A stretch of 64,000 bases of DNA from Dactylorhiza incarnata (lineage: Eukaryota > Streptophyta > Magnoliopsida > Asparagales > Orchidaceae): positions 18,959,001 through 19,023,000 of the forward strand of contig JAWHQI010000016.1 of assembly GCA_033032865.1 (NCBI GenBank), written 5' to 3'. How positions within the stretch are numbered: the first letter of the stretch is position 1; each line of letters opens with the position of its first letter. Shown here in pieces: positions 43,894 through 54,800 of the stretch. The notes below the pieces were generated by a model. It was not told the DNA's origin. It was given only the letters and a program-made list of their open reading frames with translations, and made no database searches. The position numbers and the translations under genes were made by a program.

Positions 43894-46103
43894 CTTCTTA
43901 AAGATTAGAATGGGTTCCAGCTAGAACCCACGGTGGTTTTATTAGGCAAATCCCCTTTTATCCCAAAGGCTAGCCGTCCACCTGCATTCATGTTTTTTTT
44001 TCTCTCTTTCTATCGCGGGCTCCAGACGAGAGAAAAGGGGGGGCGCAGGCTAGGGTTTTCATCGGAGATCTTTTCCCGGTGGCAGTTGTGAGCGGAGCTC
44101 TCGCCAGTGTGGGGGAATCGGAGAGCGCTCGCCGGTGTGAGGGATCGGAGAGCTCTCGTCGAGCTTTCCTCAGAGAAGGAGGTGTTGCGGCCTTGGATCT
44201 TGGTCAAGGCAAGAAAACTCTTCTTCTTCTTCTTCTTCCCTTTCTTTTTCCTGTTGCTCTCCTGGTATGGGTCTATGCTGGCAGATTTTTACTAAATTCT
44301 TAATTTTCTGAGGGAGGGGGCTACTGCTATATGATTTGACTTGGGGTTACCTCGTATGTGTTCTAATTTGGGGCTACTGTGTTTATCGGGTTGGGGCTGC
44401 CACTTTTGCTCTTCATCTTGGGGTTACTGCTTGGTGAATTCATTTTGGGGCTGCTCTTGCTTTTGTCTAATTATGGGGGGATTTAATTTGGGAGAGCTGC
44501 TATGTAGTACCAGTTGGGTGCTGCCATTTATTGTTCCTTTTAGATTCTTTGGTTCTGTTTGCATCGTTCCAGTTGGTTTTATATTGGGGCTGGTCGTATA
44601 ATTCAGCTAGGGGTTGCTATATATATATATGTATATATATATATATGTATATATTCCCTTCCTGCTTGGATTTATTACTTTGGCCCTTGCTTGTACGATC
44701 CCGAATTCTATAGAGGCTGTTGTATATCCATCTTGTTGGATTCATTTTAGGGCTGCTTCTATGCTTTAAATCAATTGAGTGTTTCTATTTTGTTTGGGCT
44801 GCTATATAACCATCCTTGTTGGGTTGATTTGGGGCTGCTGTTATTCTGTTTTGGGGCTGCACCTTGGGTTGGGTTATGCTAGTCCCGAATCATGTTTTAC
44901 TTGGCTACTTCTGCATGTTTACTTGGCTAAATAGTGATGGACTTGTTGAAACGAAAGGATGGGTACAGGGAACACTGGGTTCCCCCATCACAGTTCTTTT
45001 AATAGTGGTTGGTAGGATGATCAGACCACCACCACGGCGCCTATTTCTTATTTGGGGTGAATGTCCCCTTTATGTGTGTGGGTAGTGACATTGCTTGGGT
45101 CCGCCACCACTGGTCCATTTCTGCACTATATGCCAAGTTTAGTTATGCTCTTGCTTATTGGGCTAGTTTTATGCGGGATCTTCCTAACCTTCTATTACTG
45201 AAGTCTTTATATAAGTGTGTATATATATAGTTATATATATGTGTATATGTATATATATATATATGTATTTATATACCCTCTTCAGCTTGGTTATGTCACT
45301 GGTTACTTCTCCTGCTCTTACTTTGACCTATGTTGTTTTCTTGCACCCTTTGGGCTGAGGCATTCTTTTCTTATGAATTCCTCAGGTTCAGGTTTGTAGC
45401 TGCCGCCAGAGTTCGAGCGGGGTCATACTGTTCGTTGTCGAGGCCTTCCCTCTCTTGTGGGTAAGGATTCAGCTCCTTTTTGTTGTAGCTTGTCTTTTGC
45501 CTGTTGCTTGTTCGCCTGCGGGTTCGTGTCAGATGTTGACGCCCGTACGGCTTGTTGTTTGGTTTACTTGCTGCTACTACTGCTAGTTTTCCTTTACTGC
45601 TACTTGGTTATTTGTATATGTACACTCTGGGAAAAGCCGATTTTGCTGATTATTCATACAGTTCTTTTGGCATTATAAAAAGTTAACCATTTAACTGTTT
45701 GTTGCATTACTATTAAGTATCACTTATTTGCAAATCGTAAAACAGAATATAATGATATTTCTTTATTATATACTAAATGTAGATCGGCGATCGCCCTGGA
45801 GACGTCTCTGGTCTTCAGCGCCGTTAGGTATAAAGTGGACTTATTTTCTTCCGCTGCGTATGCTTGTCTTTTATAAGGAGCGGCTAGATAAACCGCAGGG
45901 CCGAGGGACACGGCTTCCTAATCTAATGAAAATAATCTTAAAAGATAATTCTTTTATAAATTCACATTTTTTTTGTGAAGAAGTTCGTTTGATTGCTCGC
46001 CTGAACGTCCGTAGTTGTCCCCTACTGGATGTGGCAACACGACGCGTGTTTTTCCCTTTACTCTGATATTATAATATATTTCGGGAAAATACGGGTTGTG
46101 ACA
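43527..46103 (+). repeat. 3' LTR of Tekay element
   Basis: 2577 bp, TGTAACCCCCCGG to GGTTGTGACA. The 11-bp length difference from the 5' LTR is mostly in the TA microsatellites (44617-44650 and 45219-45260). Substitutions are scattered, roughly 2% by eye. Confidence 0.93.
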
Positions 46104-46108
46104 GTTAC

Positions 46109-46470
46109 GATCCCGGGATAAATCAATAAAGTCGTCTAAGTCCCAGAAAGGCATGGGCGAGTGCGAAAGGGTTGCAACCGCGTGGCATGCCTGCGCGGTG
46201 AGAGCGTCTCGATCACGGCCTATGGCTAAGGGTCATCAGTGTCAGAGCGGACAAGCGATATGCGAGCGCACACGCGAAAGTACAAGAACATGTAAAATAG
46301 CGTTCGAACGCGCGAGCTATCGGCTGATAATAGCGAGATGCATAAAAAGAAAGTATTTGACACAAATCACAAGAGGCAAAACATTTCATTTCATTTCAGT
46401 ATAAAAAAAATTAAATTACTGAAGGGTTCTTGTATTACATCTGGAAGAAAAAGATAAAGAAAGGGGGTCT
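46109..46470. other. Tat 1 tail, downstream of the antisense gene
   Basis: No gene. Contains gcgag-rich words and acaaatcacaagaggcaaaacatttc, similar to the sequence at 63750-63840 next to the end of the matching antisense gene in Tat 2. That similarity ties this block to the Tat tail. Confidence 0.5.
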
Positions 46471-46863
46471 TCAGGGGTCATCAGCTTCCTTGACAGAGTA
46501 TCCGCTGCTCTCGCCCTGAGAAGGAAGGTCGTTGAGTTCCCGCACATCACCAGCTTCATCTGCAGGGTCATTGTCCCAAGCGAAGAGCTCCGGTTGCACA
46601 TGATGGGCTAGAATCCTCTCGCCCTCTTCCTTCAGGAGTCCGGCATTTCCTAGCACCTCCAGCGCGTGCTTCATTTCTCCCTAGGCGGACCTCTGCATCA
46701 ACCCATTGAACTCGGCGTTAGAGTAAAGGTGCTAAGTGTCCCTCTCCGCGGGAGGTGTCCGAGCAGCGGCATCTCACAATTTTTGGTTCTCGGCCTCCAG
46801 CACCTTGACACATTCCTTAAGGATGCGCGCCTGCATGACTAGGGTATCATAGTTGGCTTTGTC

Positions 46864-46940
46864 CTACAAGAGAAAAGAAGGCTAGCACGGGAAAGGAAGG
46901 AAATGCGAGAGCTTGAGTCACTGTAAGGAAACGTGCTCAC
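46864..46940 (-). other. Intron 2 of the antisense accessory gene
   Basis: 77 bp on the minus strand, GTGAGCACG to TTTCTCTTGTAG, phase 0. Removal joins ASRPARE to DKANYDTLVMQ in one frame and restores a continuous heptad-like coiled coil. Unspliced, the frame runs to a stop inside the intron. Confidence 0.7.
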
Positions 46941-47645
46941 CTCTCGGGCTGGGCGGCTAGCGAGAAGAGCCTCGGCGGTCGCCAGTTGCTGCTTTACGAC
47001 CAAGACCTCGGCGGAGATGTCGGCGCAGGTCTTCTCGACTTCGGCCAGGTTCCGCACGAGGGTCAGGCTGCGGTGAGAAGACATGCGGGTCAACTCGAGA
47101 GCGCGCATCATGGCCCGCGAGCCCTTATGCGCGAGCATCTGAATGGACTCGGCATCATAAATGGAGGCATCCTCATGGTTGTAGAGCATGTAGGAGAGGC
47201 CGTAGGCCTGGCCGCTAGTGGTCTCCTACTACATCCAGGATGGAAGGAGGCCAGGGTAGAGATGGAGACCCTGTTGGCCTTCCAGTCCCATTGGAGTAGG
47301 GGCTCGCCGACCACATCCGCATACTTCTCGCTGAGACAGAAGTTCTGATGCCCTCTCAGCACCGGCCCAGAGGAGGGCTCCGCCGGCGCGGTGGAGACCT
47401 GGACCGCTGAGTCCGCAGCAGGGGCACTCGAGCTAGGGGTCTCGTCCACGACCGCCTTTCCCTTAGAGGTTGAGGAAGGCTTCGTCCACTTGGCGGGAGA
47501 GATGGTGGGCGCGTCGGGCTTCCGCTTCTGCACTCTGGGCTTCGCAGGAGGCGGACCCTTGTGGGGGACTGCGCGAGGGCGAGGACATCGTCAGAAGCGA
47601 TTTCCACAGCCGCATTCAGTGGGTGGAGGGGAAGACTTCGAACCC

Positions 47646-47723
47646 CTACATCAGGAAAGTCAAGTAAGAAGAAGAAAGCAAGTGAAAGCAAGCGGGAGCT
47701 AGGGTTAAAATTGTTCAGCTTAC
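47646..47723 (-). other. Intron 1 of the antisense accessory gene
   Basis: 78 bp on the minus strand, GTAAGCTGAAC to TTTCCTGATGTAG, pyrimidine-rich before the acceptor. Removal joins LLGE-G to VRSLPLHPLN without frame change (phase 1). Because 78 is a multiple of three, the unspliced frame is also open. Confidence 0.65.
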
Positions 47724-48485
47724 CCTCTCCCAGCAGGATCGGCGGTAGCAAGCCGACGTTCTTCCGCAGATGCACGACATCCATGCCATGCTTCTGAATG
47801 AACGCATGGAGCTTGGCCTCGCCTCCCAGCGTTGGAGGCCGAAAGGTCGACTCTTCCTCCTGTACTGGCACGAGGAGAGTGTTGCCGAGATTCCCGGTCA
47901 CGAAGATGAACCACCGAGTCCCGTCATGAACATTGTTGGCGGTACCGGTGACCTTAAGCGGACTCTGGCCAGAGAAGAAGGCCACCCCATTCTTCGCCCG
48001 GAAGTTGAAGAGCTTGCTGAAGACGGGGAGGGAGAACTCGATCCCCTCCTCCCACAAGTAGCAGGTGAATCACCAGCATCGCGATGGAGTTCAGATTCAG
48101 CTGAGTGGGAACTACGCCAAAGTAGTGGAATGCTTGGCGCAGTTCGGGTCATAGGAGGAGCTGGAGTCCCACCTTGAAGTGGTCCAGAGGGATGGCGAGA
48201 GCGTTGGGCGAGATCTGGTTGATGCGATCGCGACCTCCCGGCCGGCGCACAAAGAATCTTGGCGGGATATAGTCGGCGACTGTGGCGGCAAAATCTTCTT
48301 TGGACAGGTCGCAGGTATCAAAGTGGTGGCTCAGAAACGACTGGGCACACCTGCTCCTGCCATCAGGTTCGTGGGCCATCTCGCGCAAAGAGAGCAGAAG
48401 GAAATTCTAGAGAGAGGTGCGAGTGCTGGCACGAGAGAAAGAGAGGAAAGAGAAGAAAACATAACAAAGGTGGTAGGTGGGCTGA

Positions 48486-48495
48486 CTATTTATAG
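48486..48495 (-). promoter_or_regulatory. TATA box upstream of the antisense gene
   Basis: On the minus strand ctataaatag lies about 100 bp before the ATG at 48388, followed by a CT-rich leader (ttcttctctttcctctc). Spacing and leader fit a plant RNA polymerase II promoter inside the element's tail. Confidence 0.55.
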
Positions 48496-48499
48496 AAAA

Positions 48500-48913
48500 A
48501 AATAGAAAATGGATGGAAGTCTCTACGCACTGGGTGCGGATAGCGGTCGCGCTACCCCGACACCTCGGGGTGCGAGCCAACCCACCTACACCCCATTCGT
48601 CGGCGAGTGGTGGAAGAGATGCGCGAAGTTCTTCAGGCGAAAGCAAGCTAAAAAGTACAGCGGGAATGAAGGCATCCGCAAGATAGCATTTTGAAAGGTA
48701 AGGAAGAACAAAATAAGTAACATACAAACAGATAAATTGTTCACAAGATACAACTGTTCTCACTTGGATTCAGTACATAAGAAAAAAGAAAAAAGAAAAA
48801 GGGTGAAAGAGAATACAGGAGACGAGAGCCAGTAGGCTTAGTACTGTTCCTAACGTCATCGACCCCGACCTCACCTCCCTTCCTCGTAGGCACTCGCGGG
48901 TAGTAATGCGCGC
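48500..48913. other. Spacer between the two antisense ORFs
   Basis: About 410 bp with no supported gene. It contains the region upstream of the TATA box of the accessory gene and an A/G-rich stretch (48781-48810). A minus-strand ORF here overlaps the promoter and has no recognisable content. Confidence 0.5.
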
Positions 48914-49255
48914 TTACTGCCGTGAGCTCTTGGTGGACCAGACGCATCTGGTCCCTAGCCCGCGCGATATGCCTCCCTGGAGAAGTCTCCTCGCACCTGC
49001 CCCCTGATGCTCCATCTCTCTGATGAGGTGCGTGTAGTCTCGCTCGAGGACGCTCAGCCGACGCTCAAAGGTTGCCTGCTGCCCCTTAATCTGGTTGGCG
49101 AGGTCACGCTGCATCCAGATGAGCTTGTCGAGAACCTCCGTAATCCGCGCCTTCATTGTCCCAGAATCGGCGGGATCACCCAGAAAGTCTGAAAGATTAC
49201 ATGGGGAGGGAGGAGGCGATAACATTTCCTCTCCATCCTCGTATTCAGGGTCCAT
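48914..49255 (-). pseudogene. Small antisense acidic/coiled-coil ORF of Tat 1
   Basis: 113 codons, opening MDPEYEDGEEMLSPPPSP and continuing KARITEVLDKLIWMQRDLAN and QQATFERRLSVLERDYTHLI, an acidic N-terminus and amphipathic helix. The frame is open upstream to 49438, but there it crosses a plausible intron (acceptor TTTCTTTCGCAG just before GTTTCCGAGAGG), so I take the ATG at 49255. It could be a separate small antisense gene or a first exon of a larger one. No known domain is recognised. Confidence 0.45.
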
Positions 49256-49479
49256 CGACAAGGCCTCTCGGAAACCTGCGAAAGAAAGTGCTGAATAAAT
49301 GTTGAGTGGAGACCTTGGTAAAAGAAATTCGCAGCGAGAGAAGTGACTAACCCGGCACAGGTTCTCCGTCTCGGCGCCGACGAGAGGGTCTAGGTTGCCC
49401 TGCGAATGGCTGGCTGGGAGGGTGAAGAGAGTTCCCATCCCAAGGTGGTGCTACGCCTGGTTGGCAAAGCAACTTCACC

Positions 49480-50488
49480 AGATTTGAGGGGTCAACAGGC
49501 AGGCGAGCCAGAAGCTCAAAGGTCGCTCGCAAGAAAGCGGGCGAGCCAGGTGCCCGTCGACCGCTCGCGAGGAAGGTGGGCGAGCCAGATCCTCGTGGCC
49601 CGCTTACAAGTGGTCTTTTGTAGAAGTTAGACTCTTTTCAAGTTTTCCGGGCTTGACGAACTTCAATCCGAGCTCGACGAAAGCCGTTCTTAGCTCTACG
49701 AACGCCACACTTCAGCCCCGGCGAAATCATCTCAGCGGCTTGGCTGGGAGGGCCTGCTGTCTCAACAGCTATTCCTGTCCCATCCCAGCAGACCCGCTGA
49801 GAAAAGCAATTATCTTAGCGGGCTCAAGCACCTTCTCAGCGGCTCCCGACCCTGTCCCAGCTGGGGAGCTCGCAGAAGGAAGTGCGAGACCCGACCTCGG
49901 CGGATGTCATAAGAAGAAGGGTGAGCGGGCCTTCGCTGAGTGCTCGCCTAAGAGGGGTTCGCGAGCCACACTTGCGAGGAGACTCGCGGGAGCTCCCGCG
50001 AGTAACCCTCTCGCGGGCCACTTGCCCATAGGTTAGCGAGGCAAAATTATCTCTCTACCCCCAATGGTCTGCCGTTAGCCCGTTCAAACAGTGCAGTTTG
50101 GCTGTTAGCAGACCAAATTGGGGTGCATTTAGTAAAACCAAAAGGCGGAATTCCTCTATTGACAGACCATGAGCAAAAAACTATAAATAGACCTTGTAGG
50201 GCACCTTGGGAGAGGATTCCAATCTCAGTTCTCTGAGCTTTCTCCTTTCTTTGGTTACTTTGGTTTAGCTCTCTAGCTCTCCAAGGTGCTCAAGTCTCAT
50301 CTTTGACTCGGGAGGGGAAGCGCTCAACGATCTTCCGGGTTTGCGGTGGGACCTCCTCGCTGTGACCAATGTCTTAGTCTATTTCTGAGTCCCCAGTCTG
50401 CTCCTTCCGAGAGACTAGTAAGGGCTAGCTACCCCTCAACTTGTTGAGGGCCCGAGCTTCACAAGAGATCGAGAAATCGGTTTCAACA
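49480..50488 (+). repeat. Tat LTR shared by Tat 1 and Tat 2
   Basis: The end GGTTTCAACA (50488) is exact: a PBS and Tat 2 gag follow, and the same junction occurs at 11359 and, reversed, at 9288. A TATA box ctataaatag lies at 50181-50190. The block from ggggtgcatttagtaaaacc to the TATA box matches the reverse-strand LTR. U3 is full of gcgag/cgagcc words. The 5' end was not resolved and may lie between 49.44 and 49.62 kb. Upstream lies the Tat 1 tail, so this one LTR serves as 3' end of Tat 1 and 5' end of Tat 2. Confidence 0.65.
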
Positions 50489-50545
50489 TTTTTGGTGCGG
50501 TGAGTGTGGAGTGCAGCTGGTTCAAGAAAATCTCAAGGAGAAAGC

Positions 50546-51696
50546 ATGACAGGAGAGGACAAGCAGGATGCGAGCTTCGGAGGCTCTCCACCCCCAGGAG
50601 CGCCAGCCACGGTGGAGATGCTGGCAGATCTTAGGCGGGATCTTCTCGGAGCTTTTCAGAGTGCTCTCATTACGGCGCTCGGTGGTCTCGCGACCCCAGC
50701 ACACAGATGGCTCCTCCACCTGGAGTTGGCGAGAACGCTCAAGCTCAGCAAGCCGGAAAGGAGATGGCGGCCCAGGGGGCAGGGCGAGACTTGGCTGGGA
50801 GGGAGCTCTTCCCCAGGCCGGCAGGGGCGAGCGAGAATCCAACGAGGGTTGTCCTAGCAGAGGGGGTCCCGGCCAGTGGGGCCCCAGCGAGCGGTCCTTC
50901 GGCGAACCCGAGGTCGGCAGGAGCAGGATCGCCCGAGGAGCTCACAGGAAGGGTGGAGCTGGTCCAGAGGGCGAACGGGGGAAGTCCTTTTTGTGAGTTG
51001 GTGCTCTCGGCACCACTCCCCGAGGGGTTCAGAGAGCCGGCCATGATGCTATATACTGGCTAGGATGACCCCGTTCAGCACCTACAGTGGTTCGAAGACA
51101 TGGTCTCGATCAGTCTAATTTTGGATGCCTTCAAGTACCGACTCTTCGCTACTACCCTGAAGGAGAAGGCGAGGGACTAGTTCCATCAGCTGCCCTCAGG
51201 GTCGATTTATGCCTTCGAGGACTTGCGTCGGGGTTTTCTCTTGCGCTTCTCCACTTCGAAGAAAAGAAAGAAGGATCCTGAATCGCTTTTCAATATCAAG
51301 CAGAGGTCAGGGGAGTCGTTAGCTCACTATCTGGAGCGGTTCAGGGAGGAGGTTCTCCTCTTCCAAGAGGTGCCAGGATACACCCTCCAGCTTGCCTTCA
51401 CGTTGGGGCTGCGGGAGGGTTTCTTCAAGATGGAACTCAAGAGGAGGGTTCCTCTGTCCTATGAGGAGTTGATGGAGAGAGCAGCGAAGGAAGTAGACGG
51501 GGAGGCAGCAAACCCCGAGTTCACGAAGAGGCTAGCACGGCTGAGCGAGCCGGAAGTCAAGCAACCAGAGCCAAGAAGGAGGGAAGAAGCGAGGGCCCCG
51601 GAGTTGGGGTGGAGGCAGCAAGGTGGGGGGATGCAGGGCCCAGGAAGGGGGTTCCCCCACGGAGGAGGTAACTTCCAAGGAGGGCAGGGAAGGCCT
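50546..51696 (+). pseudogene. gag: Tat 2 gag, 5' part
   Basis: Starts MTGEDKQDASFGGSPPPG, matching MAGEDEREAGFG of the reverse copy. A frameshift at about 50700 moves to the frame with APPPGVGENAQAQQAGKEM, SPFCELVLSAPLPEGFRE, VQHLQWFEDM and AFEDLRRGFLLRFSTSKKRK. FNIKQRSGESLAHYLERFRE, YTLQLAFTLGLREGFFKM and LSYEELMERAAKEVD follow. Stops lie at 51061 (YTG-stop-DD) and 51178 (ARD-stop-FHQL, TGG to TAG). It ends in a glycine-rich tail, where element D is inserted at ggcct (51692-51696). Confidence 0.85.
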
Positions 51697-52886
51697 TGTT
51701 AAATTTTTTGATTTGAATCGTTTAGGAGTAAGCAGGAGTTGCATCAACTGAGTTAAAGCCAAACAACCACAATGCCATACAGCAACACAAGAAACTTTAT
51801 TGAAACACAAACTTCATTTACAGTGCGAGGTATACATGGCGAGACATGATTCATCAGAATCACGAAAATGAGAAGAACAAAACACACCAAAACAAATCTG
51901 GCGGCTAGACAAGCTGAGACCGCACAGACCGCTCGACTCCAGAAGTTGCCCGGCTTGACCTGAGATCGCACGAACAGAAACCGGACAGATTTCCAGCACT
52001 GCAAGACCGCACCTCAGACAGCACGAACTGGAGCTTTATTGGAACGAAGAACTGAAGCTGTCGCCAGACCGCAACTCAGATCGCCTAACCGCTGAAGGTC
52101 GCCTGATCGCTGAGCTCGCTGCAAACAGCACAAGAACGAACATAAACCAGTTCGCAGATAGACCGCTGCCGAACTGTTTATTCAAGCCGCTGGGAATCAC
52201 CAAGGAAGAAGACCGCAACCTGCTGATCGCAAACCTGCGAACACAACAAACAGTCAGCTCGCTTCCGAGACCGCCCGACCACAAAGTGAGACCGCACGAA
52301 TTAACCCAGGCTCAGTTCTTACAGTTCTCGTTAGGAATGACGGGCCTTGCACCTCTAGTTATAGGCGGGTAGACAGATGTCGTCACCGCACAGGAGAGAT
52401 ACAATCACCACCTGTCAGATCTCCAGCGGTCTCATAAGGCAGACCGCGCGATCAGACCACTTGGACGATCATCCGACCAAGACGCAGATCAACAGACAAG
52501 ATCGCGTACAGGCCGCGTGAATACGAGACCGCGAACAAGCCGCGCGGTCACAAAGATATTCCTTCCTTAGACCACCAGGAGCAAAGCAGGAACCATCTGG
52601 CCGACTTAGAACAAGTCGCCAGATCGCCAAGCACAAACCGCCCGAACAGGCGGTCACAAATAGGAACAGACCACCCGGTCTTCCAACAAGGAAGACAGGC
52701 CAACCAACAGAACAACTCGGGAACAGACCGCAACTACAAGGAACAGACCGACAGAACCAGCAGTCCGCCAGAGCAACCCGATAGAGACAGATCGGCAGAA
52801 TAAACACAAGAACAAGCCGCGCGGTCTTGGCGGTCTCCCAAAATCAGACCGCCCAGTCTCCTCCTCTTCACTTCAAAAATTCAACA
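51697..52886 (-). repeat. Element D 3' LTR (left end on plus)
   Basis: 1190 bp. On the minus strand it runs TGTTGAATTTTTGAAG to AAATTTAACA. The word gcggtct/agaccgc recurs some fifteen to twenty times. TATA-like tataacta lies near 52357. Confidence 0.92.
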
Positions 52887-54800
52887 CTCTCCCTTGAAGT
52901 GGGAAGTGGAGACTAGCCCGAGTAAATTCCGCAACCGTGTAAACGGTCCCTTCGCCAGCGGCTTTGTGAAGATGTCTGCGACATTGTCCGCACTCCGAAC
53001 ATGCTCGACCATAAGAGATCCTCCCAACACCTTTTCACGAATGAAATGGTGCTCAATCTCAATATGTTTGGTCCTCGCGTGACAAACTAGATTATTAACC
53101 AGCTTGAGAGCACTCTCATTGTCCCCGCGTAGCATAGTGGGACCTCGAACCTCCTCATGAACGTCTTCCACCAACCTCCTGAGCCAAACGGCTTCCTGAG
53201 TTCCCAAGGCAGAAGCCTTGTACTCCGCTTCTGTGGTGGATACGGACACCGAGTCCTGCTTTTTGCTGCACCAAGAGATAGATGTGGGGCCCGTCATAAA
53301 GACATAACCAGACGTTGATCTTTGATCATCCACGTCTCCCCCGTAGTCAGCATCCATGTATCCATGCAACTCCAAGCTTGACCCTCTCCTAAATAGGAGA
53401 CCCAAATCAGAGGTCGACTTCACATATTTTAGAATCCCTTTCGCCGCCAGAAGATGAGGCTTCCGTGGATCCACCATGTACCGACTAACTTTGCCAACTG
53501 CATAAGCAATATCAGGCCTCATGATGGTCAAGTAAATCAGGCTCCCAACAAGAGCTCGGAACACCAATGGATCAGATAGAACTCTTCCCTCATCCTTCCG
53601 AAGTTTATGATGCTATTCCAAAGGTATAGAGCTGCTCTTCCCTTCTTCCATGCCAAATCGTTGAACGATCCGCTCCGCATATCCTTCCTGAGAAATGAGC
53701 ACTCTGCTCTCCCGCCTCTGGACCTCGAGTCCATGGAAATGGTGAAGCTTCCCCAGATCCTTCATCTCGAACCTGATAGCAAGCTCAGCTCTCAGCCTTG
53801 CTACTACCTCCTTCGAGTTCCCGGTGACAATCATGTCATCCACATACAACAGCACAATAACCCGAAGCTCTCCCTCCTTCTTGACGAACAAGTTGGAATT
53901 AGAGTCTGAAGCAATGAACCCGCAGAATAAGAGATACACCACGATCTTCCCATACCACGCCCGAGGCGCTTGCTTCAACCCATATAAGGCCTTCTTCTGT
54001 TTGCAGACGTAGTCCGGACGATCCTCCGAGATGAAACCCGGCGGCTGGATCATGAAGATATCCTTGTCAATCTCTCCGTATAAGAAAGCATTCTTAACAT
54101 CAAGCTGCCAAATCTCCCATCCACAAGATGCCGCCAAGGCAATAACAAATCGGACCGAAGTCATCTTTGCCACTGGACTAAACGTCTCATCATAATCTTC
54201 ACCATACTGTTGTGAGAACCCGCGAGCTACAAGGCGAGCCTTGTAACGCTCGATCGTGCCGTCAGCTTTCTTCTTGAGCTTATAAACCCATTTGCATGTC
54301 ACAGGGGTAATGCCCTTGGGACTGGGCACTAGAGACCACGTCTCATTCTTCTTGAGAGCATCCATCTCTTCTTGCATAGCAATGTCCCACTGCTTCATGC
54401 CTTTGGCTTTCTCAAATCTCGACGGCTCCCTTTCCTCCAAGGGACCAGCAAAGAAACATGAGACGAAGCTCACCATGTTTCCTCCTGTGTATCGATCTGG
54501 TGGCTTGATAGTCCTCTTCGACCTCCTAAGAGGTTGCCCTTGACTAACCACCTCATCAGCTGCTTCTTCTGTGCAAGCTCCTCTTCCAGACGAACTTGGA
54601 GCATCGCTCCCCCTTCTTCCAGAACCTGAAGCCTCCATCTCAGAGCTTGACACAGCTGGAGCTCCTGGTGAAACAGGCAACTCCACTTGAAGACTTCCCG
54701 CAGCTTTCCCTGCTTTATCAACCCTGCTCTCCGGTAGTTCAACTCCTAAACTCCCCTTGTAGGAATTCACTTCATCGGACACCACATCCTGAGATACCAC
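52881..54800 (-). pseudogene. pol: Element D reverse transcriptase and RNase H
   Basis: From 54800 to 52887 on minus, one frame with a TAA at 54801-54803 before it and a second stop after SSIPLE (about 53610-53615). [74 protein letters not shown], catalytic YVDDMIVTG (intact) and LGKLHHFHGLEVQ. RNase H: GSLIYLTIMRPDIAYAV, MDADYGGDVDDQRSTSGYV, STTEAEYKASALGTQEAVWL, GDNESALKLVNN, RTKHIEIEHHF and ADIFTKPL. All main catalytic residues remain; the two stops are the visible damage. Confidence 0.9.

Larger units (their letters stand above)
35519..46103 (+). mobile_element. Tekay/Del-type chromovirus, nearly complete
   Basis: 10,585-bp Ty3/gypsy element with target duplication gttac (35514-35518 and 46104-46108), two LTRs of about 2.58 kb, a Met-tRNA PBS, gag, protease, RT-RNase H, integrase with a C-terminal chromodomain-type motif, and a purine tract. 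The order PR-RT-RH-IN and the chromodomain place it among chromoviruses of the Tekay/Del group. Lesions are one TGA in protease, one single-base insertion between protease and RT, and one TGA before the integrase zinc domain. The LTRs differ by some 40-50 substitutions by eye. Confidence 0.93.
46471..48388 (-). pseudogene. Antisense accessory ORF of Tat 1 (three exons)
   Basis: A protein gene on the strand opposite to pol. The start is at 48388 (MREMAHEPDGRSR) or the inner ATG at 48379. The N-terminus (FLSHHFDTCDLSKEDF, YIPPRFFVRRPGGRDRI, AIPLDHFKVGL) and the part after a break (EEGIEFSLPVFSKLFNFRAK, DGTRWFIFVTG) resemble the plant 'putative gypsy type transposon' proteins attached to Tat-like elements. 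The C-terminal third is coiled-coil-like (LVRNLAEVEKTCADISAEVL, then VMQARILKECVKVLEAENQK) and ends ELNDLPSQGESSGYSVKEAD. Two GT-AG introns join in frame. Lesions: a break at about 48060-48150, a frameshift near 47555, and three stops in exon 3 of the CGA/CAG to stop type. Role unknown. Confidence 0.7.
11288..50488 (+). mobile_element. Tat-type gypsy element 1, expanded by nested insertions
   Basis: Order on the plus strand: LTR remnant (11288-11359), PBS, gag (11418-12085 and 19446-20110), protease, RT, RNase H, second RNase H, integrase (to 23696), 3' tail fragments (about 35160-35518 and 46109-49440), and an LTR ending at 50488. Insertions are element C in gag, LTR X with the Athila-like element after the integrase catalytic core, and the Tekay element in the 3' tail. 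The second RNase H and antisense accessory genes are hallmarks of Tat. The integrase C-terminus is missing on both sides of X, so a deletion accompanies that junction. Confidence 0.75.
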
